This document shows positions 7,994 to 16,849 of a stretch of 64,000 nucleotides of DNA, in pieces. The stretch's first letter is position 1, and every line of letters starts with the position of its first letter. Source of the DNA: Nemesobacter sp965197885. Its GTDB lineage: Bacteria > Desulfobacterota_D > UBA1144 > Nemesobacterales > Nemesobacteraceae. The position numbers and the translations under genes were made by a program. The stretch lies in NCBI GenBank assembly GCA_965197885.1, contig OZ240231.1:124001-188000 (forward strand), given 5' to 3'. A model generated the notes under the pieces. It did no database searches and was not told where the DNA came from. It worked only from the letters and a program-made list of their open reading frames with translations.

Positions 7994-9304
7994 TCACCTG
8001 TCTGAAAACGGGTCGGGGATATCGGGGTGCCAGCGCGCGAAATGATTCTTGTGCGCCTCCGTGTAAGCTCCGGGCGGGTAGTACTTATCGTAGAAATCCA
8101 GATCCAGATGATGGGCCTGCACCATGAATCGAAGGAACATCGGGTCGGAAAAAGCCGGAAATCTCCCGTACGTATCGTAAACGTAGTTGCAGATGTCCTT
8201 TACGACCTGAATTTCATCCTTGCTGGGTCTTTCAACCTCCGCAAGCACTCCGGTCGGGTCTTTGTAGGGGAGCTTGTGCGATTCCCAGTTTGTCCATTTC
8301 ATGTCGTTAAACGCCTCAACGGCTTCCCCCATGTCCTTGTAGTAGGGCGGACAGAACGCTTGGAACAGGTCATCCCGGCCAACAGCCACGGGGTTAGGAT
8401 TTCCCGTGTCGCCCTGTATCTTCGGAGTTGCGAACCGGAAGCCCAGCCCTCTGTGAAAAGGGGTTCCGCCGAGCATGAACATGCTTGCGAATCCGCTGAA
8501 TAGCCATCCCCCAAGACCCAGGGTCTGAAGCGTTAGGACCATGTTCTGCCCCATAAAGGCCTGCTCCGCTATGTAGCCGTTTGCGAAGCGGAGTTCCGCC
8601 TCGACAAGCGGCATTCTCTTCGACTTGTCGAGAAACCCTTTCTCAAGCCACTGCGCGGTTCCGGGAGGTCTAAGCCTGTGAAGCTCATCGACGAAGTTAA
8701 ACCTGTGATCCGGTCTCATGTAGAAAAAGTAAAGATTGATTATGCATGCAGAAAGATCAGTTACCGGCATGAACACCGTCGTTCCGGGCTTGTTCACGTT
8801 CCAGAGATTATGGGCGGCGATTCCCGGAGGCTTTGACGGCAGATCGGCCCTTCCGTCAGAAAGCTTGATCTTGGATTCGCGGAACAGCTCAAGTATCCGG
8901 TCCACTCTCTGGTGGCGGGTCATTTTCTCAAGGCCTTCAAAATCCTCGGCGCGGCGGTCGTGCATCTTTATCATGTAGAGTCCCTCATCGTTCGTGTAGA
9001 AAAGCTCCGTTCTGTGCACGTCCCCGAGGGCCGGAATCGTCTTGCTCGTAAACTGCATCTCGAGGTCAAGGCCAACGTGCGGGGGGAAATCCGAGAGATT
9101 TATGTTCTTTATGCCGAGGCCTGTCCACACCAGCATGGCTTCCTCAAGTTCGGAGAGCGCTACGGAGTCGTGCTTGGACTTGTATTGCAGGGGTCCCCTT
9201 TCGATCTCCATTCCGAGACCGAAGCGCCTGGACCTTCTCTGGAAAACGGCGTCGTAAAAACCGTGATTTATTGCGTGATCAAGACCTTCTGGGTATTCGC
9301 TCAT
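7994..9304 (-). CDS. Nitroreductase-fold-like protein of unknown function
   Basis: A 436-residue soluble protein with no signal peptide. The N-terminal region (YDAVFQRRSRRFGLG, then a hydrophobic LSELEEAMLVWTGLG segment) resembles the FMN-binding start of nitroreductases (RRSxR followed by a helix). A later Gly-rich part (QTLGLGGWLFSGFASMFMLGG) recalls the second half of that fold. It is about twice the size of a typical nitroreductase and the rest is unassigned. F420 or FMN use is only a possibility. It is followed at close range by the divergent small gene at 7720. Confidence 0.45.
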   Translation of the reverse strand: MSEYPEGLDHAINHGFYDAVFQRRSRRFGLGMEIERGPLQYKSKHDSVALSELEEAMLVWTGLGIKNINLSDFPPHVGLDLEMQFTSKTIPALGDVHRTELFYTNDEGLYMIKMHDRRAEDFEGLEKMTRHQRVDRILELFRESKIKLSDGRADLPSKPPGIAAHNLWNVNKPGTTVFMPVTDLSACIINLYFFYMRPDHRFNFVDELHRLRPPGTAQWLEKGFLDKSKRMPLVEAELRFANGYIAEQAFMGQNMVLTLQTLGLGGWLFSGFASMFMLGGTPFHRGLGFRFATPKIQGDTGNPNPVAVGRDDLFQAFCPPYYKDMGEAVEAFNDMKWTNWESHKLPYKDPTGVLAEVERPSKDEIQVVKDICNYVYDTYGRFPAFSDPMFLRFMVQAHHLDLDFYDKYYPPGAYTEAHKNHFARWHPDIPDPFSDR

Positions 9305-9346
9305 GAATTTCTCCTTAATTTGGTTTCTCCGCTTGAGCGGACAATT

Positions 9347-9895
9347 TCATTCCTCTTCCTCGGAATCGGATGGGGTCATAAGTTTCATGTACTCATTTTC
9401 CGTGACTATCTCAAGCGAACTCTCGACCCTGTCAAGAAATACCACTCCGTTTATGTGATCGTATTCGTGCTGGAACACTCTCGCCGCGAAATCCGAGAAG
9501 CCCTCTTCGACAAGATTGTCGTTCCTGTCCCTGTAGACCGCCCGGATGGACTTGTGTCTCGGCACAAGCGCCCGGAGTCCCGGGATGCTGAGGCATCCCT
9601 CCCAGCCTTTTTCCACATCGTCTGATACCGAGACTATTTCGGGGTTTATTATCACTTTGGTCTCCGTTTCCGGGGCATCGGGATAGCGCGGGCTTGCGGT
9701 TCCGGCGATTATGAAGATGCGGAGAGACTCGGATACCTGAGGGGCGGCGATTCCGACGCCGCTTGCTTCGGCGGCCGTGAGAATCATGTCGTCAATCAGT
9801 TCCTGGATTTCTGAGTCGCTTATGCCCTCGACGCTTTCGGCTTCTTGCCTGAGCACTGGGTTTCCCAGTTCGGTGATTTCACGTTGCTGCGCCAT
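9347..9895 (-). CDS. def: Peptide deformylase
   Basis: Removes the formyl group from the N-terminal Met of new proteins; an essential metalloenzyme acting at the ribosome exit. All three signature motifs are present: GVGIAAPQ (about residues 46-53), EGCLSIPG with the metal-binding Cys, and HEYDHINGVVF with the metal-binding His pair and catalytic Glu. The 182-residue length is normal, with a short acidic C-terminal tail (SDSEEEE). It is divergent from the gene at 10012 across a short shared promoter region. Confidence 0.96.
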   Translation of the reverse strand: MAQQREITELGNPVLRQEAESVEGISDSEIQELIDDMILTAAEASGVGIAAPQVSESLRIFIIAGTASPRYPDAPETETKVIINPEIVSVSDDVEKGWEGCLSIPGLRALVPRHKSIRAVYRDRNDNLVEEGFSDFAARVFQHEYDHINGVVFLDRVESSLEIVTENEYMKLMTPSDSEEEE

Positions 9896-9946
9896 GGTTT
9901 TAGATGATTGAAAACGGTCTGCCGTTTACAGCCTGCTCACAATGGA

Positions 9947-9975
9947 TTGCGGGCAGGTGTTTAAGATTCTATTAT
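9947..9975 (+). promoter_or_regulatory. Sigma-70-type promoter of the acyl-CoA synthetase gene
   Basis: TTGCGG (9947-9952), a 17-bp spacer and TATTAT (9970-9975). Transcription would begin near 9982, which rules out the ATG at 9904 as translation start and supports the GTG at 10012 with AAGGGAG just upstream. Confidence 0.6.
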
Positions 9976-10011
9976 TATAGAACAAAAAACCGGGAGGTTA
10001 AAGGGAGCTTC

Positions 10012-11511
10012 GTGCAGGAGATCGAACTTATACAAAGAGCGGATGGTTTCGGGCAAAGGACCGCTGTTGAGGACTGGACGGGAAGTTTTACCTACGCCGA
10101 CCTGATGCGCGTCTCGCGCTTTGCGGCCCTTAACCTTCTAGGGGACGAAAAGGATCTTGGTGAGAAAAGGGTTGCCTTTGTCGTTCCCCCGGGATTTGAA
10201 TATGTAGCCCTTAAGCTCGGCGTATGGATGGCGGGAGGAGTGTCCGTTCCACTTGGCATCGCTCATTCCCCAAGAGAAATAGAATACGTCTTAGGGGACT
10301 CCGGTGCGGAGACGGTGGTTTTTCACCCGGACCTTGTGCGCAAGCTTGAGGGAGCGTGCTCTGGCGGCGGAGTGCGGCTGCGGAAGCTCCCGGATGTTCT
10401 GCGGCCCGCCCGCGGAGAGATTCCCTCGGTCCGCGAGGAGAGAAGGGCGATGATCATATACACAAGCGGCACTACCTCAAAACCCAAAGGGGTCGTCTCA
10501 ACGCACCTTAACATAAAAGCCCAGATAAGCAGCATGACGGAGGCGTGGGAATGGAGCCCCGAGGATTCCATACTCAACGTTCTGCCCCTTCATCACCTCC
10601 ACGGCATATTGAATATTGTTCTGTGTTCCCTCTGGTCCGGCGCCAGGTGCGTGATGATGAACGGGTTTGACCCGCAAGGTGTGTGGAAGAAATTTGAAAA
10701 GAAAGACCTGACCCTTTTTATGGGCGTTCCCACGATCTATTCCAAGCTTATAGATTGCTGGGAGGATTCTTCCGCTCGGGATAGAAAACGGATGAGCGAC
10801 TGCCTTCGCGGGTTTCGCCTGATGGTCTGCGGTTCAGCGGCTCTTCCCGTGTCCGTTCTTGAGAAATGGAAGGAAATAAGCGGCCATGTGCTTCTTGAGA
10901 GATACGGGATGACTGAGATAGGGATGGCCCTTTCGAATCCCTACGGGGGCGAAAGACTGCCCGGACACGTCGGGTTCGCGATGCCGGGGGTTGAGGTAGG
11001 TATTTTCGATGAGCGAGACAGACAACTTGGGGAAGGAAGTCAGGGACAAATCAGGGTTAAGGGGAAAAGCGTGTTTCTTGAGTACTGGGGAAAGCCACAG
11101 GAGACGGAGAGCGTTTTTTGCGACGGATGGTTCAAAACGGGAGACATAGCCTTTTTGGAGCGTAGCGGCTCCTACAGGGTACTCGGGCGTGAGTCGGTGG
11201 ATATAATAAAGTCGGGAGGATACAAAATATCTGCTCTTGAAATTGAAGAAGTGCTGAGGGACCATCCGCTTGTCGAAGAATGTGCGGTGGTCGGGATTGC
11301 CGACCCGAGCTGGGGAGAGAGGGTAGGGGCCGCGCTCGTGTTAAGTGAAGATTCTTCGATGGAGCTTGAGGAGCTTCGCGACTGGGCTTCCAGTAAGCTT
11401 GCTAGGTACAAGCTTCCGACCCGACTTCTGCTTCTTCCATCGCTTCCGAGAAACTCCATGGGCAAGGTTACCAAAAACGCTATTAAACAGTCTTTCCAAA
11501 ATAGTTTATAA
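10012..11511 (+). CDS. Acyl-CoA synthetase, malonyl-CoA synthetase-like
   Basis: ANL-superfamily enzyme that adenylates a carboxylic acid and transfers it to CoA. Motifs are the P-loop IIYTSGTTSKPKGV, the YGMTEIGMALSNPY region, GWFKTGD, and the C-terminal GRESVDIIKSGGYKIS hinge with Lys near NSMGKVTKN. YGMTEIGMALSNP followed by RLPGHVGFAMPGVEV is close to malonyl-CoA synthetases (MatB). Starting at GTG 10012 gives 499 residues, the usual MatB length. The frame stays open upstream to an ATG at 9904, but the promoter at 9947 argues against it. Substrate is inferred. Confidence 0.8.
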   Translation: MQEIELIQRADGFGQRTAVEDWTGSFTYADLMRVSRFAALNLLGDEKDLGEKRVAFVVPPGFEYVALKLGVWMAGGVSVPLGIAHSPREIEYVLGDSGAETVVFHPDLVRKLEGACSGGGVRLRKLPDVLRPARGEIPSVREERRAMIIYTSGTTSKPKGVVSTHLNIKAQISSMTEAWEWSPEDSILNVLPLHHLHGILNIVLCSLWSGARCVMMNGFDPQGVWKKFEKKDLTLFMGVPTIYSKLIDCWEDSSARDRKRMSDCLRGFRLMVCGSAALPVSVLEKWKEISGHVLLERYGMTEIGMALSNPYGGERLPGHVGFAMPGVEVGIFDERDRQLGEGSQGQIRVKGKSVFLEYWGKPQETESVFCDGWFKTGDIAFLERSGSYRVLGRESVDIIKSGGYKISALEIEEVLRDHPLVEECAVVGIADPSWGERVGAALVLSEDSSMELEELRDWASSKLARYKLPTRLLLLPSLPRNSMGKVTKNAIKQSFQNSL

Positions 11512-11572
11512 TCTTCTCCGGTAACCTTGCTACAGACTTTTTAGGTTTTAAGGATAAAGTGTGGAGAGAGAC

Positions 11573-12769
11573 ATGAACCGGGACGACAATACGCCCTTGC
11601 GCTCAAATGGCCGTATCCGTTACGGTCCCGACATGAGAGTTCTTATCGTGGGCGGGGGCATCGCCGGACTCACTCTTTGCGGGCTTCTCCAGCGGCGGGG
11701 CTTTCATCCGACTCTGGTAGAAAGGGCCCCCGAGTTCGGAGACGTGGGATACGTGATAGTGGTCTGGCCTTCCGGGAGCAGAATACTCAAGGGTCTTGGC
11801 CTTTACGAGCGCCTAGAAGACTTGGGCTGCGCCTTTACCGATTACAACATCTCAAACTACAGGGGCAAGGTTATAAACAGCTACACGATTGATCTCGTGG
11901 TGGAGAAATACGGTCCCATAATAAGCATTTACCGCCCTGATCTAATAGACGTACTGATGGGGGCGGTAAGCGGGGATTCGATCAGGATGAATACCACGGT
12001 CGTTTCCCTTGCGGAGACGGGAGATGGAGTCGAGACAGTGTTCAGCGACGGAAGCACGGGAACCTACGATCTCGTTATAGGATGTGACGGGATAAGGTCC
12101 AAAGTCCGGAAAGACATCTTCGGTGACGTACCGCTTCGCTACAGCGGCATGTCCGGGTGGGGCTTCTGGGTCAACCCTGATCTCTGCACAAGCGAAGGAA
12201 TCATTGAGTACTGGGGAAAGGGGAAGTTTCTCGGGATGTGGCCGACGCGCGGTCGACTTGCCGTTTTCACCAGCGTTAGGAGAAAATCCGGCGTCGGGGA
12301 CAGCGTTGATACGAGAATAGAGAGCATACGGCAAAACTTCGCCGAGTTCGGAGGCGTGGTGCCGGACATCCTGGGCGGCCTTGATGATCCGCGCGAGATT
12401 TACTATGACGAGTACAATGACCTCAGAATGAATCGCTGGTCGAGCGGAAGGGTGGTGCTTGTCGGAGACGCGGTTCATGCCATACTGCCAAACGCCGGTG
12501 CCGGCGTGTCAATGGCAATGGAATCGGCTGCCGTTTTGGCCGAAGAGCTTTGCAGGACCGATTCCGTGAACCTCCCCCACGCCTTCTGGCAGTATCAGTC
12601 AAGAAGAAAGGGCAGGGTAACCAAGGTCCAGAACCAGTCAAGGATCATGGGAAAATTCATATATACAGAAAGCGGCACTCTCTCGTCAATCCGCGATTAT
12701 CTAGTGCGGGTGTATTCAAGCAGACAGCTTTTCAGGTACTGGGACAGCATGCTTAAAGATCCCCTGTGA
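11573..12769 (+). CDS. FAD-dependent aromatic-ring-type monooxygenase
   Basis: Group A flavoprotein monooxygenase (UbiH/p-hydroxybenzoate hydroxylase family). It has the dinucleotide fold LIVGGGIAGLTLCGLL, a mid-protein GCDGIRSKVRKDIFG (the DG motif), and the second FAD motif LVGDAVHAILPNAGAGVSMAMESA. The ATG at 11573 is preceded by GGAGAGAG at good spacing; an in-frame GTG at 11561 and ATG at 11633 are alternatives. It lies about 60 bases after the acyl-CoA synthetase gene on the same strand. The substrate cannot be read from sequence. Confidence 0.85.
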   Translation: MNRDDNTPLRSNGRIRYGPDMRVLIVGGGIAGLTLCGLLQRRGFHPTLVERAPEFGDVGYVIVVWPSGSRILKGLGLYERLEDLGCAFTDYNISNYRGKVINSYTIDLVVEKYGPIISIYRPDLIDVLMGAVSGDSIRMNTTVVSLAETGDGVETVFSDGSTGTYDLVIGCDGIRSKVRKDIFGDVPLRYSGMSGWGFWVNPDLCTSEGIIEYWGKGKFLGMWPTRGRLAVFTSVRRKSGVGDSVDTRIESIRQNFAEFGGVVPDILGGLDDPREIYYDEYNDLRMNRWSSGRVVLVGDAVHAILPNAGAGVSMAMESAAVLAEELCRTDSVNLPHAFWQYQSRRKGRVTKVQNQSRIMGKFIYTESGTLSSIRDYLVRVYSSRQLFRYWDSMLKDPL

Positions 12770-12819
12770 GGGTACTTTCCTACGATTTTCAAGATTCTTA
12801 ATTCCGGGGTATAAACTTA

Positions 12820-14217
12820 ATGAAATTACTTAAAGATCTGTTTTTTTTCTTCATCGTGGCGATGGCTTTCTCTTTTCCTTTCTCAGAAGCCCTCTCCCAT
12901 GGCTCTTCCGAGTCCATTTCTCCCACGGTAAAGCGTCTTACACCCTCGGTCGTTAATATAAGCACGACAAACGTGATAAAAGCTTCACCGTTTGCCTCAC
13001 CGTACCAGGACGAACACTTCAAGAAATTTTTCGAAAAGTTTTTCTCCGACCAGATGCCGGAGAGAGAATTCAGAAACAAGGGACTCGGTTCCGGTTTCGT
13101 AATGAGTTCCGACGGCTACATAATTACTAACAACCATGTCGTAAGAAAAGCCGAGGAGATCGAGGTGATACTCGAGGGTGGTAAAAAATACACTGCAAAA
13201 ATAGTCGGCACCGACCCCGTAACTGATCTTGCCCTGCTGAAAATTGATCCCGAAGAGCCTCTTCCCGCGGTGGAAATAGGCGATTCCTCAACCCTTCAGA
13301 TAGGGGACTGGGTGTTTGCGATTGGAAACCCTTTCGGTCTGGGTCACACGGTTACCGCCGGAATAGTCAGCGCGAAGGGAAGGGCCCTTGGGATCGGGCG
13401 ATACGATAACTTTATTCAGACTGACGCGGCGATTAACCCTGGAAACAGCGGGGGGCCGCTTTTTGACTATGAAGGCAGGGTGGTGGGTGTGAACACCGCG
13501 GTTATGGCTCGTGGCCAGGGTCTGGGTTTTGCCATACCCGTAAACATGGCGAAGTTTGTCATTGAGCATCTTAAGGTTCATGGAAGGGTTATAAGGGGAT
13601 GGCTCGGAATAATGATTCAGGATATAACTCCGGAAATTTCAGAAGCCCTCGGAATTAACCGCGACAGGGGAGGGCTTGTATCAGAGGTCAAGGACGGAAG
13701 TCCTGCGGGCAAGGCGGGGCTTCGAAGGGGTGACGTGATCGTTTCCGTTGAGGGCGAGGAGATTCCAGACGCTGCGGCGCTTACGAGAAAGCTGGCGCTC
13801 ACTAAGCCCGGGGTTGATACGAAATTCGTGGTGTTTCGCGACGGGAAGGAGAAAATCTTTACCGTAAAGCTTATCGAACATCCCGAGAACAAAAAAATCA
13901 CGGAATCCACAGACAAGCTGAAAACCGAGGAAAAGCTTGGCATCGAAGTGAGTGAGATAACGCAGCAGCTCAGGAACCGATTCAAGATTAAAGCTTCTGG
14001 AGGAGTGATTATCGTAAGTGTTGCGCCCGGGAGTCTCGCCTCGGAATCGGGGTTTCGTGTAGGCGACGTGATACTGGAGGTAAACGGAGATTCCGTTAAT
14101 GGACTTGACGAATATCAGGGGGCTCTTGAGGAGCACGGGTCGGGGAGAACCCTGCTTTTTCTAATTGAGCGCGGGGGCAGGACCATCTATCTTGGCATAA
14201 AGACGGGTCGTGGCTGA
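12820..14217 (+). CDS. Periplasmic serine protease of the DegP/HtrA family
   Basis: Exported quality-control protease of 465 residues. A signal peptide (Lys-rich start, hydrophobic residues 8-22, cut near SEALS) is followed by a trypsin-like domain with catalytic His106 (TNNHVV), Asp136 (TDLALLK) and Ser210 (NPGNSGGP). Two PDZ domains follow, the first from about residue 255 (RGWLGIMIQ) and the second from about 370. All catalytic residues are intact. Its stop overlaps the next gene's start (TGATG), so the RidA protein is made from the same message. Confidence 0.94.
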   Translation: MKLLKDLFFFFIVAMAFSFPFSEALSHGSSESISPTVKRLTPSVVNISTTNVIKASPFASPYQDEHFKKFFEKFFSDQMPEREFRNKGLGSGFVMSSDGYIITNNHVVRKAEEIEVILEGGKKYTAKIVGTDPVTDLALLKIDPEEPLPAVEIGDSSTLQIGDWVFAIGNPFGLGHTVTAGIVSAKGRALGIGRYDNFIQTDAAINPGNSGGPLFDYEGRVVGVNTAVMARGQGLGFAIPVNMAKFVIEHLKVHGRVIRGWLGIMIQDITPEISEALGINRDRGGLVSEVKDGSPAGKAGLRRGDVIVSVEGEEIPDAAALTRKLALTKPGVDTKFVVFRDGKEKIFTVKLIEHPENKKITESTDKLKTEEKLGIEVSEITQQLRNRFKIKASGGVIIVSVAPGSLASESGFRVGDVILEVNGDSVNGLDEYQGALEEHGSGRTLLFLIERGGRTIYLGIKTGRG

Positions 14218-14705
14218 TGATACAGGAAAAACTCAGAGAACTTGGAGTGGAACTCGCAGAAGAAGTTCCCGCCTTGGGAAGCTACGTTCCAGCGACCGTG
14301 TCGGGCAATCTGATCTTTGTATCGGGCCAGCTTCCCCTCGAGAGCGGAAAGCTTTGCTTCACGGGCAAAGTGGGATTCGATCTTACGGTTGCCCAGGGCT
14401 ACGAGGCCGCGAGACTGGCGGCGATAAACGGTCTCTCCGTAATCAGCCATACCCTAGAAGATCTCCGGCAGCTCAGCAGAATCGTGAAAGTTACGGGTTA
14501 CGTGGCAAGCGCTCCCGGTTTTACGGAGCAGCACAAAGTGGTTAACGGCGCCTCCGAGTTTTTCTCTGACATACTCTCAGAGAACGGACGCCACGCCAGG
14601 GTTGCCGTCGGGGTTCCCAGCCTTCCGATGGACTCCCCGGTAGAAATTGAGATCATAGCCGAGTTCTCCCCTGCTGCCCTGAGAAGCTCGGATATTTCCT
14701 CCTAA
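14217..14705 (+). CDS. RidA/YjgF/UK114 family protein
   Basis: A 162-residue protein of the RidA superfamily, whose founding members hydrolyse reactive enamine/imine intermediates; related subgroups have other roles. Seen are VSGNLIFVSGQLPLESGKL, QGYEAARLAAINGLSVI, VVNGASEFFSDILSENGRHAR and VGVPSLPMDSPVEIEIIAEF. The length and the HARVAVGVPSLP pattern match the longer subfamily found next to proteases and amino-acid enzymes. It is coupled to htrA upstream and to the unknown gene at 14705 (TAATG overlap). Confidence 0.88.
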   Translation: MIQEKLRELGVELAEEVPALGSYVPATVSGNLIFVSGQLPLESGKLCFTGKVGFDLTVAQGYEAARLAAINGLSVISHTLEDLRQLSRIVKVTGYVASAPGFTEQHKVVNGASEFFSDILSENGRHARVAVGVPSLPMDSPVEIEIIAEFSPAALRSSDISS

Positions 14706-15454
14706 TGTTTCCCGTATACCTTTATTCGGACAGTCCTTCGCAGTCGCTCGTTATAGAAGACGTAACGGATTTTCTCTCGAACCTGGGTCTTTCGGTGGAA
14801 TTTCGCGGAGATTTCCTGAGTTATCTCTCGCTTGGAACCCAGGAGACTGCCGAAATTGAATCACTTTTGCTTAAGGCCAGGGTTATTGATATTGAAAGGC
14901 CCGTTGATTTCTTCCAACCGAATCTGCCGTCCGAGACGTTCGAAAAGGAGCTTTACGACGGTTTCTGGGTTCAGAGAATATTCTCAAGGTTTTTTCTGAG
15001 AAAACATCCCGGCGAACTCATGAAAGACAGCTTTCACGCGGTTATTACGGGCAGGCTGCTTGGCACTTACGGGTCCCGAAGATATCATGCGAGGGTTATC
15101 ATCTCGGGGTTTCCGTCTTTCGTTTCAACATCGGGACTGGTGGAAGGCCCAGCGAGACCCAGGGAGTATTATTTTCTAAAGGCGGAATTTATCCGGTCGG
15201 GAAAGGATCCCGGAGAACTTGACGAGATGTTCCGGGGAAAGTTTGTCGATTACGAAGACGAGAGGATAACAAAGATAACAGGCCCATACGTGCTTCAGCC
15301 TCTTCTGCATCATTTCTCAGGCAAGGAATTCTGTGAGAACGGCGGATGCGCGCTTTTTAATTCGCACTGGCAAAAAGAAGTTCTTGATATCCAGTACACA
15401 GGCCTTGTGTGCGCCGAGTGCGGGAGCGAGATAAGGAAGATAACAGGAAGGTAG
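14705..15454 (+). CDS. Unknown protein with a C-terminal four-Cys site
   Basis: A 249-residue protein that I do not recognise with certainty. The C-terminus carries Cys-x4-Cys (FCENGGC) and, after about 30 residues, CAEC, with a preceding LLHHFSG. This layout recalls the zinc-binding tail of archaemetzincin-type metalloproteases and related putative metallopeptidases, but no HExxH catalytic motif is present. It could be an inactive relative or a different zinc protein. It ends the three-gene overlapping run htrA-ridA-this gene. Confidence 0.5.
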   Translation: MFPVYLYSDSPSQSLVIEDVTDFLSNLGLSVEFRGDFLSYLSLGTQETAEIESLLLKARVIDIERPVDFFQPNLPSETFEKELYDGFWVQRIFSRFFLRKHPGELMKDSFHAVITGRLLGTYGSRRYHARVIISGFPSFVSTSGLVEGPARPREYYFLKAEFIRSGKDPGELDEMFRGKFVDYEDERITKITGPYVLQPLLHHFSGKEFCENGGCALFNSHWQKEVLDIQYTGLVCAECGSEIRKITGR

Positions 15455-15504
15455 TAGAAGCGACGCTTCACCGGGCGAGGAAGAACAGGAACCCGCCACG
15501 ATCT

Positions 15505-16314
15505 TTAGTCCATTTCCTCAAGTATGTTTATCGCTACCTGGGCCACCTTTTTTCCCGAAAGCAGCATCCCACCGAAAGTGGGTCCCATCCTCGGAAGCCC
15601 GAAGGTGGTGTTAACGGACATCCCGCACGCGAGCAGCCCGGGGTGTATTTCTCCGGTGTATTCAACGAGGGCCTCTTCCGATTTCTCGACCCACATCGAT
15701 CCGTGACCCGGAAGTTTTCTGTAAAGACCCTGCTGGGATAGCCTCGAAATGCAGTAGGCGTCATGGCCTGTGGCGTCTATTACCAGTTTTGATTCTATAG
15801 CAATGGGGTCAAGGCAGGTTATCTCCTTGGGCATGTTCGCAACGGGCGTCCAGTTGATTACTATTCCCGCGACCCTTCCGTTTTCCCTGTAAACCAGATC
15901 GTCAAACAGCGTCATGTTTCTTACTTTCGCCCCGGCTTCGCATGCCGTCGCTATCAGCTTTGAGCAGGCGTAAGGGCCGTCGGCGACGAAAAGCCCTTCG
16001 GAGACCTCTTCATAAGGTACTTCAATTTCGTCCAAAACGGTTTGTCCAGGGGCGCGTACTGTGACCTTATTCATCAGGTATCCGCCGATCCAGAACCCTC
16101 CTCCGAGGTAGTTCATTCTTTCAACGAGCAGCACCTTGTACTTTTTTTTCGCTATGTCTTTTGCCGCAACGAGCCCGCTTGGCCCCGCGCCGACGATTAT
16201 AACGTCACTTGTAATGTACTCGTTGAATTCATTCGAAAATCCCTCGACTATGGCCCGGGTGACCTCTTTTTCTCCTACCGGAGCGAACTTCGGGGTTTTT
16301 AAACTGTCTGACAT
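15505..16314 (-). CDS. thi4: Thi4-type thiamine thiazole synthase
   Basis: Makes the adenylated thiazole of thiamine from NAD and glycine. The 269 residues include the FAD/NAD-type fold DVIIVGAGPSGLVAAKDIA, the family segment NYLGGGFWIGGYLMNK, the VIDATGHDA motif, and the C-terminal LPRMGPTFGGMLLSGKKVA. Cys167 in EITCLDP aligns with the Cys that yeast Thi4 sacrifices as sulfur donor; archaeal sulfide-using enzymes have His there. The gene lies 47 bases after rplI on the same strand, and there is no space for a TPP riboswitch in that gap, so it probably rides on the ribosomal transcript. Confidence 0.9.
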   Translation of the reverse strand: MSDSLKTPKFAPVGEKEVTRAIVEGFSNEFNEYITSDVIIVGAGPSGLVAAKDIAKKKYKVLLVERMNYLGGGFWIGGYLMNKVTVRAPGQTVLDEIEVPYEEVSEGLFVADGPYACSKLIATACEAGAKVRNMTLFDDLVYRENGRVAGIVINWTPVANMPKEITCLDPIAIESKLVIDATGHDAYCISRLSQQGLYRKLPGHGSMWVEKSEEALVEYTGEIHPGLLACGMSVNTTFGLPRMGPTFGGMLLSGKKVAQVAINILEEMD

Positions 16315-16361
16315 GTGGTGGTTTCCTCCGAAAAAATGTCAATATAAGGCTCTACTTCTTC

Positions 16362-16811
16362 CTACTCCTCTTCCTTTACAACGTTTACGGTTATCTGCGG
16401 GGTTACGTCCATGTGAAGCTTAAGCGCAACCGAGTAAGTTCCAAGCGCTTTTATAGTGCCGTCAAGGTCTATATCCCTTCTTGAGATTTCAAATCCTTTT
16501 TCCCCGAGGGCGTCGGAGATGTTCTGCGAAGTAATCGATCCGAACAGCCGGTCTCCCTCCCCGGACTTGGCGGGTATGGAGATTTCAATACCCTCGAGTT
16601 TCTCCGCAAGCGTCTGGGCATTCTCAAGAACTTCGGTCTTGCGCAGTCTTATGGCTTCTATCTTCGTTTTCCAGGCCTGCAGGTTCGATTCTGTTGCCTT
16701 CACCGCAAGCTTGCGGGGGAAAAGATAATTCCTCGCCATCCCGTTTTTTACGTCTTTTACGTCTCCGACGCTTCCTATGTTTTCCACATCGGAAATCAGA
16801 ATTACTTTCAT
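16362..16811 (-). CDS. rplI: 50S ribosomal protein L9
   Basis: Binds 23S rRNA at the base of the L1 stalk. The 149 residues open with the L9 signature MKVILISDVENIGSVGDV, then KNGMARNYLFPRKLAVKAT, a long charged helix, and a C-terminal domain with GDRLFGSITSQNI. It is third in the rpsF-rpsR-rplI order, followed by thi4. Confidence 0.97.
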   Translation of the reverse strand: MKVILISDVENIGSVGDVKDVKNGMARNYLFPRKLAVKATESNLQAWKTKIEAIRLRKTEVLENAQTLAEKLEGIEISIPAKSGEGDRLFGSITSQNISDALGEKGFEISRRDIDLDGTIKALGTYSVALKLHMDVTPQITVNVVKEEE

Positions 16812-16849
16812 TGTTTACCTCCGCGTATCAGTTAAGCGGTATCCGGGAA

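Noticed and set aside
8912..9625. Plus-strand frame of 237 codons
   Set aside because: It crosses the ends of two minus-strand genes (the 436-residue protein and def) and has no motif of its own.
9904..10011. Upstream extension of the acyl-CoA synthetase to ATG 9904
   Set aside because: The best promoter (9947-9975) lies inside this stretch, and the extra residues do not look like the family N-terminus.
16315..16361. TPP riboswitch ahead of thi4
   Set aside because: Only 47 bases separate thi4 from rplI, too short for the aptamer, and no conserved core is visible.
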